Positions 10,978-22,047 of a stretch of DNA of 64,000 bases are shown in pieces (the first letter of the stretch is position 1; each line of letters opens with the position of its first letter). The stretch lies in contig JAIQDT010000232.1 of NCBI GenBank assembly GCA_021521415.1, positions 1,116,001 through 1,180,000 of the forward strand, in the 5' to 3' direction. The translations under genes and the position numbers were made by a program. This stretch comes from Bidens hawaiensis. Taxonomy: Eukaryota > Streptophyta > Magnoliopsida > Asterales > Asteraceae. The notes under the pieces were generated by a model. That model saw nothing but the letters and a program-made list of their open reading frames with translations, had not been told where the DNA came from and made no database searches.

Positions 10978-11850
10978 TTGTACCAATCAAGCACCAAGAA
11001 ACTCAAAGTGGATTTGAGTAAGACTAAATATTGGCATTGTCGCATTGGTCACATAAACAAATATCGCATACATACACTTCAAAAGAATGGTCTTTTGGAA
11101 TTGAATGATGATTCATTTGATAAGTGTGAATCTTGTTTACAAGGAAAGATGACCAAGGAACCCTTTAGTGGAACTAATGAATGGGCAAAAGACTTAATAG
11201 GAATCATACATTTGGATGTATGTGGTCCTTTTAAGGCAATGACAAGGAATGGTGAAAGATACTTCATTACCTTTTAAGGCAATGACAAGGATAAATGATG
11301 ATTATAGTCATTATGGGAATGTGTACTTGTTATGACACAAAGATTAAGCCTTTGAAATGTTCAAAGTCTTCCAAAATGAAGTAGAAATCAACTAAATAAA
11401 ACCATCAAAGTACTTTGTTTGGATAGGGGAGGTGAATACCTTAGTGATGTTTTTCAAGCTCATCTAGGGAGTTGAGGGATTGTCTCACAACTCACTCCAC
11501 CCGGAACACCACAACATAATTGTGTGTCCGAAAGGAGGAATCGAACTCTATTGGATATTATTCGATCTATTATGGCTAGAAGCACATTGCCTCTATCATT
11601 TTTGGGTTTCGCATTGCTCTCTGCGGCCCGTATACTAAATATGGCCCAAGCCAAGTAAGTGGAGAAGACACCTTTTGAAATATGGCATGGAAGGGTTCCA
11701 TCATTATCATAATTAAGGTATGGGGTTGTGAGGCTTATGTTAAGAACAACACCCAAAAAAACTTGAGAGGCGATCCACTAAGTGTATCTTTGTAGGATAT
11801 CCCAAAGACTCTATGGGATAATAATTCTATAAGCCAACCGAGCAAAAGGT
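10978..11850 (+). pseudogene. Integrase pseudogene of element A
   Basis: 10978-11277 holds the GAG-pre-integrase zinc domain: YWHCRIGHINKYRIHTLQ then CESCLQGKM, giving the HHCC ligands, with the first His of the usual LWHxRLGH kept. It continues into the integrase core start IIHLDVCGPFKAMTRNG, where the first catalytic Asp lies in LDVCGP. At about 11265-11290 a short phrase (ttaaggcaatgacaagga) is repeated, and a stop follows. The remainder of the core to 11850 can be followed only in pieces (for example CLDRGGEYLSDVF, then APGTPQHN-like residues near 11500), in several frames. Not functional. Confidence 0.75.
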
Positions 11851-12985
11851 GTTTATTGCTCGAAAGGCCGAGTTATTGGAAACTAAGTTCCTTATGGAAG
11901 GAACTAGTAGAATGGTGGAACTCGAAGAGGATCGAAAACCACAAGCTGATACACATTTGGTTAATACTAGAAATCAACAAGTGGTTGTTGAGAATGATCA
12001 AATCGTTGATCAAAACACACAAAACGTTAGTAAATCTGGTAGAATTAGTAATCCACCCGAAAGATATGGGTTTTTCATGGATGGATGCTATGTGGTAGAT
12101 TTGGATGAACCCACCACATACCATGATGCAATGTCACAATCCGATTGTGACAAATGGCTTGAAGCCATGAACATTGAGAAGCAATCCATGCATGACAACC
12201 AAGTATGGTATTTGGTTGTACCACCACTTAACTCCAAGCCGGTTGGAAGTAAGTTGGTTTTCAAGAAGAAAACCGATATGCATGGAAACTTGGATACTTA
12301 TAAAGCAAGACTTGTAGCAAAAGGTTTTACTCAAACTCAAGGGCTTGGTTATGATGAGACCTTTTCTCCGGTGGCAATGCTAAAGTCTATTAAAATATTA
12401 TCTTTCGTAGCCACATACTATGACTATGAGTTTTGGCAAATGGATGTCAAAACCGCTTTTCTAAATAGGCATCTTGAGGAAGATATCTATATGGTTAAGC
12501 CCGAATGTTTTGTTGATCCACAACATCCTAATAAAGTGTTCAAGTTAAAGAAATCAATATATGGATTTAAACAAGCATCTATAAGTTGGGATCACCGTTT
12601 TGATGAAGAGGTTAAGAAATTTGGGTTCATCAAGAACGTTGATGATGCTTGTGTGTATAAGAAATCTAGTGGGAGCATCATTACTTTTTTAGTATTTTAT
12701 GTTGATGATATACTACTATTTGGAAATAACATTCCAACAATGGTAGGTGTAATAGCCTGGCTTGGGAGTTGTTTTTTCATCAAGGATCTTGGTGAAGCCG
12801 CCTATACTATGGGAATAAAGATCTATAGGGATAGATCAAGGCGGTTGATAGGTTTAAATCAAAGTGCATACATAGATAAAATCTTGAAAAGGTTCAAGAT
12901 GGAGAACTCTAAGAAAGGTATAGTACCTATTCAAAGAGGAAGGATAATGAGTATGTCTCAATGTCCAAGCTCAAAGGATGAGTAA
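11849..12985 (+). CDS. Reverse transcriptase of element A (open 378-codon frame)
   Basis: This is the one long open domain of element A. The first 70 residues are the end of the integrase/linker (MFIARKAELLETKFL). The RT proper starts about residue 100 (WLEAMNIEKQSMHDNQVW) and continues with KPVGSKLVFKKKTD, YKARLVAKGFTQTQG, WQMDVKTAFLN (about residues 196-206) and the catalytic YVDDILLFGN (YVDD 284-287). These blocks define a Ty1/copia RT, and their wording matches the Angela/Tork lineage. Several normally invariant positions are changed: LNR for LNG after KTAF, YGFKQAS for YGLKQAS, and KLVFKK for KWVFKK. It ends at 12985 by a stop before RNase H, so it is unlikely to be active despite being open. 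Confidence 0.85.
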   Translation: MFIARKAELLETKFLMEGTSRMVELEEDRKPQADTHLVNTRNQQVVVENDQIVDQNTQNVSKSGRISNPPERYGFFMDGCYVVDLDEPTTYHDAMSQSDCDKWLEAMNIEKQSMHDNQVWYLVVPPLNSKPVGSKLVFKKKTDMHGNLDTYKARLVAKGFTQTQGLGYDETFSPVAMLKSIKILSFVATYYDYEFWQMDVKTAFLNRHLEEDIYMVKPECFVDPQHPNKVFKLKKSIYGFKQASISWDHRFDEEVKKFGFIKNVDDACVYKKSSGSIITFLVFYVDDILLFGNNIPTMVGVIAWLGSCFFIKDLGEAAYTMGIKIYRDRSRRLIGLNQSAYIDKILKRFKMENSKKGIVPIQRGRIMSMSQCPSSKDE

Positions 12986-13655
12986 GAGAAAATGAAAGGA
13001 ATCCCATATTCATCTACTACAGGATCCATCATGTATGCAATGATATGCACAAGACCGCATGTGTCATGTGCCTTGAGTATGACAAGTAGATTCCAACAAA
13101 ATCTGGGAAGTAGACATTGAATGTTCGTTAAAAGTATATTGAAATACCTTAGAAGGACTAAGAATATGTTTCTAATATATGGCTTTGGTGAGGATGAACT
13201 CGTTGTAAAGGGTTACACAGATGCGATTTTCCAAACTAATCGAGATGACTGTTGACCACAATCGGGATATGTTTTTGTTATGAATGGCGGGGCAGCCTCT
13301 TGGAAGAGCGCAAAGCAAGATGTGGTAGCATTGTCCACCACTGAATCGGAATACATCATCACCTCATTGGAAGCTCAAGAAGCTGCATGGATAAGGAAGT
13401 GCATTGCCGACCAAAGGATTGCCCGTACCATTTAAGACCCTCTAGAGATCTTTTGTGACAACGAGGGTGCGATTGCTCAAATCAAGAAACCCAGTGCACA
13501 TCAAAAGACAAGGCACATTGAGCAGAGATTCAACTACATAAGGGATGAAGTTGTAAAAGGAAAGATATGTATTCGCAAAGTTCACACCGATCAAAACATT
13601 GCGGATCTACTCACGATGATCCTTGAAAGGCCGAAGCATGAGGGTCATACTTGAG
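12986..13655 (+). pseudogene. RNase H pseudogene of element A
   Basis: Following the RT stop, fragments in shifted frames read SGYVFVMNGGAASWKSAKQD, VVALSTTESEYI, then EIFCDNEGAIAQIKKPSAHQ and TRHIEQRFNYIRDEVVKGKI. These are the conserved copia RNase H blocks. The catalytic Asp in the YTD/YSD block near 13210 is only partly legible (KGYTDAIFQTNRDDC). Stops interrupt at about 13250 and 13435. The C-terminal ADLLTMILERPKHEGH marks the end of pol. Confidence 0.82.
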
Positions 13656-14469
13656 CCTTAGGACTTTGATATTCTAGTGATTGGATTTGATTTATTTTGT
13701 ATTTGGATATTGGAACAATTTTTATTTTGACTCATTCATATGATTATGGTTTATGATTATGACATTTTGAGTTATGTACCATTTTAGCATGCTTAAATCC
13801 AAGAATAAGTTAATTATTCTAAACGTTCGTAATCATCCATATTTGTGGGAACATATATGAAGGTAAGACTGTTATGAACTTGGATTTGTGTAAATTCATA
13901 AGGTATGAATATAGAGCAAGGGTTTGCTGCCAGGTTCATAAATATTGATGGGATATAAATATTGGACTAACCCACCGTCAAATGTTACTGCATTGAATCC
14001 ATGTGATTGGTGGTCATAAGTAAATTCGAGTAAAGGCGAATATCATAGTATCCACCGACCTGAGATACATATTAGGTCTTGATATATACCAAATATTATT
14101 CTTTGACTTAGTTCTTCCCTGCTCTGAAACATGACAGTACATAGGGCAAAGATCAGGTATGTTACAAGGTGATTGTGAGATATGTATGTAAAAATGGGAT
14201 TTGTCCCTCTTATTCGTTGAGAGTAAGATGTCTAAAGCCTGCTAAGTTAAATCAACAGAGAATGATCACTTTGTGTCTCTGGATTTGACATGGCATCTGT
14301 GGCAAAAGGATAAATGATAGATTCACCTAAATCATATTCAAGTATGGGACATAAAGGGGGTGATGTTATTGAATGGCACTTCGTCAGATGTATTCGGAGT
14401 AATAAATTGTTTCTAGGTGGTATTTGCTATTTGCGTCAATCTTCTATGTATCTTGTGCAAGTGGGAGAT
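13656..14469 (+). other. 3' non-coding region and polypurine tract of element A
   Basis: About 800 bp with no credible gene separates pol from the 3' LTR, as is usual in Angela-type elements. The polypurine tract gtgggagat lies at 14461-14469, directly before the LTR start tgttgga at 14470. Confidence 0.7.
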
Positions 14470-14491
14470 TGTTGGAATCGGTCTGACCAAG

Positions 14492-16800
14492 TGTGACACT
14501 CGTAAATTTCAAGTTAACTCCGTTAATCCAAAATCCGTTAATTCAAACTCAAGATCACACGAACTGTGTCATTCCAGTTAACGCATATCTCATTACATTT
14601 AATTAGGGTTTAAATGACGCATGACAATCATTACACAAGTAGTCTTTCGGAGTTTCACCGAAACACACACGAGTCGACTCAAACCGTTGGTGAACAAACA
14701 ATAAATATCATGAACAAGTATTGATAAAATTATGTGTTACGTTTATGAATTACCTGGCACTTACATGTATAACCTCATATCATGAAGAAAATAAACTAGT
14801 TATGCTAAAATTTCACAAAATAGAAGTTGAGGGAGCTAGTTGTAACTTGCAATTTATTTAATCATTATATAAACAACTTAAAATAATAAACCCTAACCTT
14901 TTCCCTCCCTCCTCCCTCTCCCTTGTGCGGAAGCCACCCCCCCCCCCCCATTTGATCGACCGAAACACACCACACACATATACATACAATCAATCTCGCA
15001 AGCTTCTTGAAGGGTTAAAGTGCTAACTAGGTAACTAACACCCTATCTAGACTTTCCATCGATGTAATTACAATAGTAAGCATACTAATCATAAACCCTA
15101 AATTCTAAATATGTTGATTGTTGATGAGTAATGGTTGTATGTTAGTTCATAGGTTAATAGTTTGTTAAATTTTTGGTGAAAACTGATGCTAGACAGAATC
15201 ATATTTGCATGTTAAAACGACTGTAAATTGATGTTAATGATGTGTTTGGAAGTGATTATTGATTCTATGATGTAGTAGGTCGAGTCTAGTTTCTAAATAA
15301 TCTGAGTTTGTAATTTTTGGACGTGTGATAGTTAGTTTTTATTAATTCACAAATCTGTTGTGCATGATTCGGGAAGCCTTCTTGTAGCCTGTTTTGTAAT
15401 TAATGTATCTCACAAACGACAAGACGAGTTTATTCCACTTCTAGAAGTTAATAATTTGAGTGAGGAATCTAATTGGATTAACCATGTAACGGGAATAGCA
15501 AATAACGTTATGTTGCGCATGATAATGACTGTTGTGGGCTTAATGTGTTGTTTTTATCATTGTGAGAAAACCGTATGTAGTAAAAATATAATAAAAATAT
15601 TTTTAGAAACCTAACTCACGTGTGCTTTCTGTGATGATTTTTTTTATTTTATTTACATGTTATGATTTATGAAATAGAGTAATCTCGACGTGTTAAAATC
15701 TGTCTCGGTAACTTAGCTGTTGTATTCCTTGAGTTAACAAGAAAAGTAATTATTTGATCGATGTTTTGCTATGTGTTTGGCATATTTGCCGCCCTTGTGG
15801 GAGATAATTTATTGGTAATGTACCATAGTAACATTTAACACTATACTTGTTCACACATGTAACTTACCACCAACGTGTTTGTCGAGTCGCACTTATTTCA
15901 CAAACGCATCTCATGCATAATTTTTAGGTGTCGAGTCTAGGGACTCATTCGTAGTTCAAACACTTAGAAATCTCATTCTTGTTTTTAGAGCACTAGTGAG
16001 GATTTCTGTGATGCACGCTTTTCTCGGATCTTTTTATTAACTTCGCAAACAGTGAGTTTCACGGCCCCTTTACTCTTTAACGCTTTTATTAGGGGGAGAT
16101 AACATACTCCAACACTTTAGATTTTGTTACTCTTTATATATCACTTGTAAGGTTAAGTGGCAAACAAACCAACTATGTCATTCTGAACAATCGAACCGGT
16201 TAATATTGGATAATAGCGAGTCACCATTGAGTATTACTACTGGGTTTGACAAACCCCACCCAACTCTAAACTCGACTGTAGGTCGAGTTGGTATAATTTG
16301 GGCTAACACATTACAATGGTCGTGGTTAACATGGTGGCAAGGCAATCATATAAATAGTCAGCTTCGGTGTCGAACACTTAGTAATACATGCTTGATAGGT
16401 TAGCTACCTATTGATATATAATTGACTTCACACTATCTGCTAACGCTAAAAGGCAACGCTTAATTTACGTAAACTTGTGAACTCACCAACCCTGTGTTGA
16501 CACTTTTAGTATGTTTATCTCATGTAGCCGAGGCTGGCGAGCGGTATAGGACATGCATTCACTGAACTCTTATGATTTTTGCTTCTTTAAATTTTTTTCA
16601 TGATAACTGTGTTTTAAGTCGTCCTGTGTGGAGCAACTATTTGCTTTAAAATTTACGCTTCCGCATTTTTACTTAAGACTTGATGTCTTGGTTGTTTTTA
16701 AAACTTTAACTGTGGTGTTTGATATAACTAATGATTCCGATCATGTTAGTTCACACCCTCTGACGGTAAAACTCGGTTAGTGGATTTTGAATGTGTGACA
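14492..16800 (+). mobile_element. Nested solo LTR of a Ty3/gypsy-type element
   Basis: It begins tgtgacactcgtaaatttc and ends gaatgtgtgaca. The flanks are ccaag (14487-14491) and ctaag (16801-16805), a 5-bp target duplication with one C/T difference. No coding sequence, primer site or second LTR is present, so this is a solo LTR of 2,309 bp. A run of C bases at 14938-14950 and a gtgagtttcacggcccctt phrase near 16050 lie inside. Phrases shared with 1-2368 suggest the same broad LTR group. Confidence 0.72.
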
Positions 16801-17031
16801 CTAAGACACTTATTAGAGTTGATGTGGCTAGCACGTTATGATCCAACTCGGGTCATACCCAATAACAAGCTATACAAATACCACAATATTTATTTAACAT
16901 ATGATCTAACAAATAAATATCAACACTTAGAATATTTGGAAATTGGGTTTCTAAATATTTGCACTTGTGTAATAAATAAATTATATGGATAATTTAGGTT
17001 ATGAAAGATTTTGCATTTTGCATAATACTTG

Positions 17032-17257
17032 TAATGTTATTTAAGTTGGTTAAATAACAATATGCAAGACTTACTGCATTTTGCATATACCATGTAAATA
17101 AAGTTGGTTAAATTTCAATATGCAAGACTTATTGCATTTTACATATACAATGTTATTTAAGTTGATTAAATAACAATATGCAAGACTTATTGCATTTTGC
17201 ATTTTGTATATACCATGTTATTTAAGTTGGTTAAATAACAATATGCAATGCATATTA
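17032..17257 (+). repeat. Tandem repeat of about 58 bp, four copies
   Basis: Each unit contains aagttggttaaat followed by aacaatatgcaagactta and ends in tgcattttgcatatacc, with small indels between copies. It lies in the U3 part of the 3' LTR of element A. Confidence 0.85.
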
Positions 17258-17852
17258 TGTTATGATATAACATAAGTAAATAAAATAGATTACTTGAGTT
17301 TTGAAATTGGGTGGGAACCCATGTTAGCAGCTACTTTTCCCCTTCTCTCTCCTAACTTAATTGTTTTATTTAACTCCAAGACATGCACAAGATTTTATTG
17401 GTTGATTTGTGTGGTGCATTGGTTGCTCACATCTCTCTCTCTCTCACACACACATAAGAAGCAAGTAAACTCTCTCTTCTTCGTCTCTAATTTTCGGCCA
17501 AGGAAAGGGATAACAAGAAAGAGTTTTCAAAGTGTAAATACTAGCATAACAAGGTATTTGTTGGAAGCATGAAGGGTATACAAGCTTGAGGTCCTTCTAT
17601 CTTGAAGTCTCGCCTTTTATATCATCATCTCTTTTATTTCTCTTAGGCTCTTGAAGGTAGTATGCTAAGAACACCCTATGGTTGTTTATATTGGTAGGCA
17701 TGCAAATTCGTATTTGGATTCGGGGCTTGGGTTTTGCATATAAAATCGGTTTTTAAATTCATCTAATTAACAGTATTTAAAACTTATTTATATGTTGTGT
17801 TTTTCATTTAAATGGGTTTATATGACTTTTTTAATCTTGTTTAAACCCAACA

Positions 17853-19125
17853 ATTTGTTTGTCTGTTATAATCTCTTCCAAATAGATTCGCACTATTAAC
17901 ACCCACATCTTTGTTGGTACACTCTATTTTGAAATGTCCTTTCTCTTTACATCTAAAGCATATCACTTTAGATTTATCAAATCCCAACTTTGAGGGAGTA
18001 CCATCTAAACATTTTGTCCAAGTAATCTTTTTGAACCTTTGTGCCCTCCTGATAACACTTGCCATACACCATCTTATGTCAAGCATTTCCGTTTCTTCTG
18101 GGTCTATTTGATCATAATCTTCTTTGGATATGTTAAAGTTTCTAACACTTCCAACAATCAAATATTTATATGACTCTAAGATGGATCCCATAAATGACAT
18201 ATTTTCTTTAACATTCTCAGCAGTAAGTGCATTGTTAATTTTTTTTTTACAACAATGTTTCAATGAAGCAGATGAGGACTTTTATTTTGAGGATTAGATG
18301 GTTAAAATTTCGATCTGATGACATAGTACAAGAATAACTGCTCGAAAACTGTGGAGTTTTTGATCCACTTTATTTACTTCTCACTAAAGCAACTCCATTA
18401 TTGTTGGTATAGTAAGCAGTTTGGATTATGGGATTTTGAATTGAGAACTTTTGTAATTCAACCCAATATCTTGTGAAGTTGAAGAATTCTTCATTTTTTG
18501 CTTCTTCCTTAACTCCAACTATTGAGCTTCCAACTTAACAATGAAACGAGCTAAATTAAGCCGAGCATAAGCAATTGGATTTGATTGTTGAATCCTAATA
18601 AATGTCTCCCACTCTTCACATAACACATCAATCAATTTGTCAATGTATTTAAATTCCGGTTTATCAATCCCTAACTTCTTTATTTCATTAACAAGATGAC
18701 AATATCTCTCAAGAAATCAAGCAAATGATTCACCCTTTACCATCATGAAAAAATTAAAATTTTTCTTTAACAGTTCCATTTTTTACTATATCATATCTGA
18801 ATTGCCAAAATCGAATAGTATTAACCAATGTGCTAAATCAGTTGAAAAATCTCAGCTTTAATTGCTTGTTGAAATAAATTAAACATTTTCTTCTCTCTTA
18901 AGAAAGTTGCCTTGTCATCATCAGCAATTTGTGATAAACGATAACTGGTTCCATTCTCATTCTTTGGGATTATATACTCCTCTTCAACTGCAAGCCATGT
19001 GTCATAGTTAAAGGCTTGAACATGGGTTTCAAATCTATCAGCCCAGCTTGGATAATTCTCCATTTTAAGAAGCTTTAGCGGTTTATTAGAAGTACCCATC
19101 TCATTCCCTAAATTCATATTTTGAA
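17853..19125 (-). pseudogene. Copia gag fragment (minus strand)
   Basis: The minus strand starts MNLGNEMGTSNKPLKLLKME (frame 18833-19117), with the gag entry block YPSWADRFETHVQAFNYDTW. It is followed, through frameshifts, by a UBN2-like central part near 18540-18720 (LERYCHLVNEIKKLGI, YARLNLARFIVKLEAQ). The distal frame 17841-18263 carries KEDYDQIDPEETEMLDI and a CCHC zinc knuckle, CFRCKEKGHFKIEC. The wording YDQIDPxxxExxDxxW also occurs in the gag of elements B and C, so this is a relative of the SIRE-type lineage. The rest of the element is absent: it ends where the 3' LTR of element A begins, which suggests A inserted here. Confidence 0.78.
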
Positions 19126-19506
19126 GCAGGGTTGACGGCTACGTCACAAAAGCACTTAGGTTTCCATAATCAAAAGTTAAATGCTCACAAAGTGTCAGTG
19201 TATGTGTTCAACCATGTATGTATCCAATTGTATATGACAAGATAAACATATATGTCAACCTCCACATATATCCTTTTCGCCGTATATGTCTTACTTCGTA
19301 TATGTTTTGAAACAATGCATAAGTCACTTGTACATGAATCACTACATATCCACTGGAAAACATATCCATTCAAAGTGGTATTCGTTGAATACTAACATAT
19401 TCGTTTATCCCCATTTTGCAATTTTGAAGTTGTAAACATGCTTGTTTGATATCGAAACTTGGTAGAATTGTTGTATGAACTAAAGAGAACATTTTTTTAA
19501 TGTTTC
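19126..19506. other. Unassigned sequence
   Basis: I see no gene or repeat boundary here. It could be the leader of the adjacent gag fragment. It ends at the start of the plastid-derived segment. Confidence 0.4.
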
Positions 19507-19752
19507 ATGGTGGTCCCCCCCGGACCGCACGGATCCCACGAGTGAAACGAAAGTTGGATCTACATTGGATCTCACCTGAATCGCCCTATCTATCCTCCAG
19601 AGGAGAAGTTTGGTTTCAAACCCCGGTTCGAACAGGAGGAGTACGCCATGCTAAGTGCCTTGGATGATCCACATCTCAGGGTCAGGCACCGATGAGCACA
19701 TTGAACTATCCATGTGGCTAATAGCCCTCACAGCCCAGGCACAACGACGCAA

Positions 19753-19790
19753 TTATCAGTGGCGCGCTCTACCCATTGAGCTAATAGCCC
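19753..19790 (-). pseudogene. trnI-GAU: trnI-GAU 5' exon fragment of plastid origin
   Basis: The minus strand begins gggctattagctca and ends ctgataa, including the GAU anticodon, where the plastid exon is split by its intron. It is 38 bases long against 37 in the gene because of an extra base near the D-loop. The 3' exon is absent, so no tRNA can be made. Confidence 0.9.
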
Positions 19791-20083
19791 ATCGTGCGAG
19801 CCACCCAACGGGGGCCCACTATGCCAAAAGGGAGAGAAACCCCATCCCTCTCTTTCCTTTTTTCGTCCCCATGCCGCCGCTGTGGTGACATGGGGACGAA
19901 AAAAGGGGGATCCTATCAACGTGTTCCGACCTGAGATAATAAGCTCATGAGCTTGGTCTTACTTCACTGTCGAGAAACGAAAGAAGACTTCCATCTCGAA
20001 ATTTAACTCAGACGTAGCTCCCTTCTTTTTGGGTGTGAAGCAGTGTCAAACCAAAATACCCAACAAGCATTAGCTCTCCCTGA

Positions 20084-20290
20084 AAAGGAGGTGATCCAGC
20101 CGCACCTTCCAGTACGGCTACCTTGTTACGACTTCACTCCAGTCACTAGCCCTGCCTTCGGCATCCCCATCCTTGCCGTTAAGGTAACGACTTCGGGCAT
20201 GGCCAGCTCCCATAATGTGACGGGGGGTGTGTACAAGGCCCGGGAACGGATTCACCGCCGTATGGCTGACCGGCGATTACTAGCGATTCC
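20084..20290 (-). pseudogene. rrn16: 3' end of plastid 16S rRNA
   Basis: The plus strand reads aaaggaggtgatccagccgc, the complement of the anti-Shine-Dalgarno 3' end of bacterial-type 16S rRNA. It runs on through the universally conserved gtgtacaaggcccgggaacg block to actagcgattcc-like sequence at 20290. Only about 207 of about 1,490 bases are present. Confidence 0.95.
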
Positions 20291-22047
20291 TAACCAAATT
20301 TTGATGATGAAATATTTAAATTGTATAGAAACAACATGAAAAGAAGTAACTTTTAATGAATTCTTGTGATCTCTAAGTATATAAAGAGCTGAAGCTTGAA
20401 ATGACGTGACGTGCTGATGACTTATAAGATGGATATAACGTTGAATACTATCTACTCTTTAACTACATGAGCATAAATCATGTAGAGATGAGATATCATA
20501 ATATACTTTAATGCTTTAACTTTATATTCCTTTCAAATAGATTACAAGTGTAACACCCCAGCCCGGTTAGGGACAACGTTTCACTCGATACGATAAATAA
20601 AAATCCAAATTCAAAAGTTTAAAATCATTCAATACCAAAAAGGTTCAATATCACCAACAACGAAAATAAATAAAGTTGTTTCACTCAAAAGAAATTATAT
20701 AAGTTCCTCATTTTTCAACTTAAGACTTTTAATTTTACTCTCTTATCAAACACTCCCCGGATTCCCTTGAGCACCTGAAACAAATTAAAGAAAACACAAA
20801 ATAAAGAAACACGGATGAGCCAAATATTGCCCAGTAACGGAGGAAACAATAGAAATAACAAACGATGAAGAACAATGCAATACAATAAACGATCAAAGGA
20901 GAAAAAAGTACAATATATGAGCCGGTAACACTAACAATACGCTGAACGATCAGTTATGAATCAATACAATAACAATGTGTTGGAAATACCCATGTGAGCC
21001 AGTAACAGTAACAATAACAGTATGTACATTAGCTGCATACTAATGCACCAATAATTAAGTGAGATAGGAATGTGGGCACACACACCTAACCATCTCACTC
21101 CAGTAACAATTGACCTAGGATCAATCCATACGCCTCTCAGTAATTAGTAAATGCTCTCATCGCACAATAAATTAGAGACGTTGTGGACTAATCGCTCCCC
21201 CACAGATAGAGCACGTCAAAGGTGCCTCTATTGACGCCCTGCAACCCCATAGGTGGATAAATGTTCGCGTATTTAGGTCAAATAAAATGCGATAACAATG
21301 GTCAATATCAATATAATATGTCTAAATAACAATCAGTCAATGTACAATGATCTATTAAGAACATGCGATAATGAGTGCAATAAATATATTATATCGCATG
21401 CATGATAACTTAACAATAATAGTTTGCAATAAATAAAGCGCGAAACTATTTAATAACGGTGACAAGATACTATGAAACTACTCAAAAATTATAACACAAT
21501 TAATGACTCAAGAATCCATATACTATGAGAGTGAAAACACGGTATGCCGCTACAAGTTCAAGGCCACGAAATCCGTACACTATGAGAATGATGAAAACAA
21601 TATTTACTCTACAAGTAATAGGCGCAGAATCCGTACCTTTTAAGCGAAATAGCGGTAACGTAAGCTTAATTAGACATCACCGAGACCTATAATATTATCG
21701 TAACTTGAATTACATGCTCGTTTGGGCATGTTTAGTATTCATGCTCTATTTGAAATTTTGGTGATAGTCCATCATAAAAAAAATGTATACGTATATCAAT
21801 AATTTATAATAATTACTCTCCCGATTACCACCAATACTATAAGCTTTGTTTGGTATCCACATAACTGTTTATATAGATTCCATTTAGGTGATTTCTCCAT
21901 AGCATAAAACAACAAATAGATATTTAATTAACTACTCCCGTCTGAAATACTTTCAACCTAACTATTCTCAATTATATATAATTTATTCATTTAATCTGAG
22001 ATCAAAAACTGTTTACTTTTAAAAACATTTAAAACTTTGATTAGGAA
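20291..22047 (-). mobile_element. LTR-like gypsy remnant (minus) with short unassigned flank
   Basis: 20291-20548 shows nothing recognisable. From 20549 the plus strand starts tgtaacaccccagcc, the reverse complement of the GGGGTGTTACA ending seen at 2368, so this is probably a gypsy-type LTR read on the minus strand. Phrases such as gatgagccaaatattgcccagta near 20815 recall LTRs of Asteraceae gypsy elements. No coding domain was found up to the target site of element B at 22047. The distal end is not defined. Confidence 0.42.

Larger units (their letters stand above)
7437..17852 (+). mobile_element. Decayed Ty1/copia element, Angela/Tork type (element A)
   Basis: On the plus strand, in order: partial 5' LTR, primer site, 1.6-kb leader, gag, protease, integrase, RT, RNase H, about 0.8 kb of non-coding sequence, polypurine tract and 3' LTR. 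The two LTRs are clearly homologous over their last 560 bp but carry many substitutions and indels, and every coding domain except RT is broken, so the copy is old. The 5' LTR starts at the boundary of the Athila-type LTR, which probably inserted into it. The 3' LTR contains a nested solo LTR. Confidence 0.85.
14470..17852 (+). repeat. 3' LTR of element A, interrupted
   Basis: It starts TGTTGGAATCGG after the polypurine tract and ends ...acccaaca at 17852. A solo LTR splits it after the first 22 bases (14492-16800), leaving about 1.07 kb of LTR. U3 contains a four-copy tandem repeat at 17032-17257, and R/U5 matches the 5' LTR. Confidence 0.8.
19507..20290. other. Plastid DNA inserted in the nucleus (NUPT)
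   Basis: The 784-bp segment is collinear with the plastid inverted repeat between trnI-GAU and rrn16. It holds part of the trnI group II intron (19507-19752), the trnI 5' exon (19753-19790), the trnI-16S spacer, and the last about 207 bases of 16S rRNA (20084-20290), all reading on the minus strand. Recognition is from the well-known plastid sequence. Small indels and substitutions against the remembered sequence (an extra base in the tRNA exon, a changed base in the 16S gtgtgacggg region) show it is no longer under selection. A copy that came through the mitochondrion is an alternative. Confidence 0.93.

Noticed and set aside
19753..19790. Functional tRNA-Ile gene
   Set aside because: Only the 5' exon is present, with an extra base; the 3' exon is missing.
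19655..19919. Protein genes on both strands
   Set aside because: Both frames overlap the plastid trnI exon, intron and spacer; openness is by chance.
20043..20339. 98-codon protein-coding gene
   Set aside because: It is antisense to plastid 16S rRNA within the plastid insertion.
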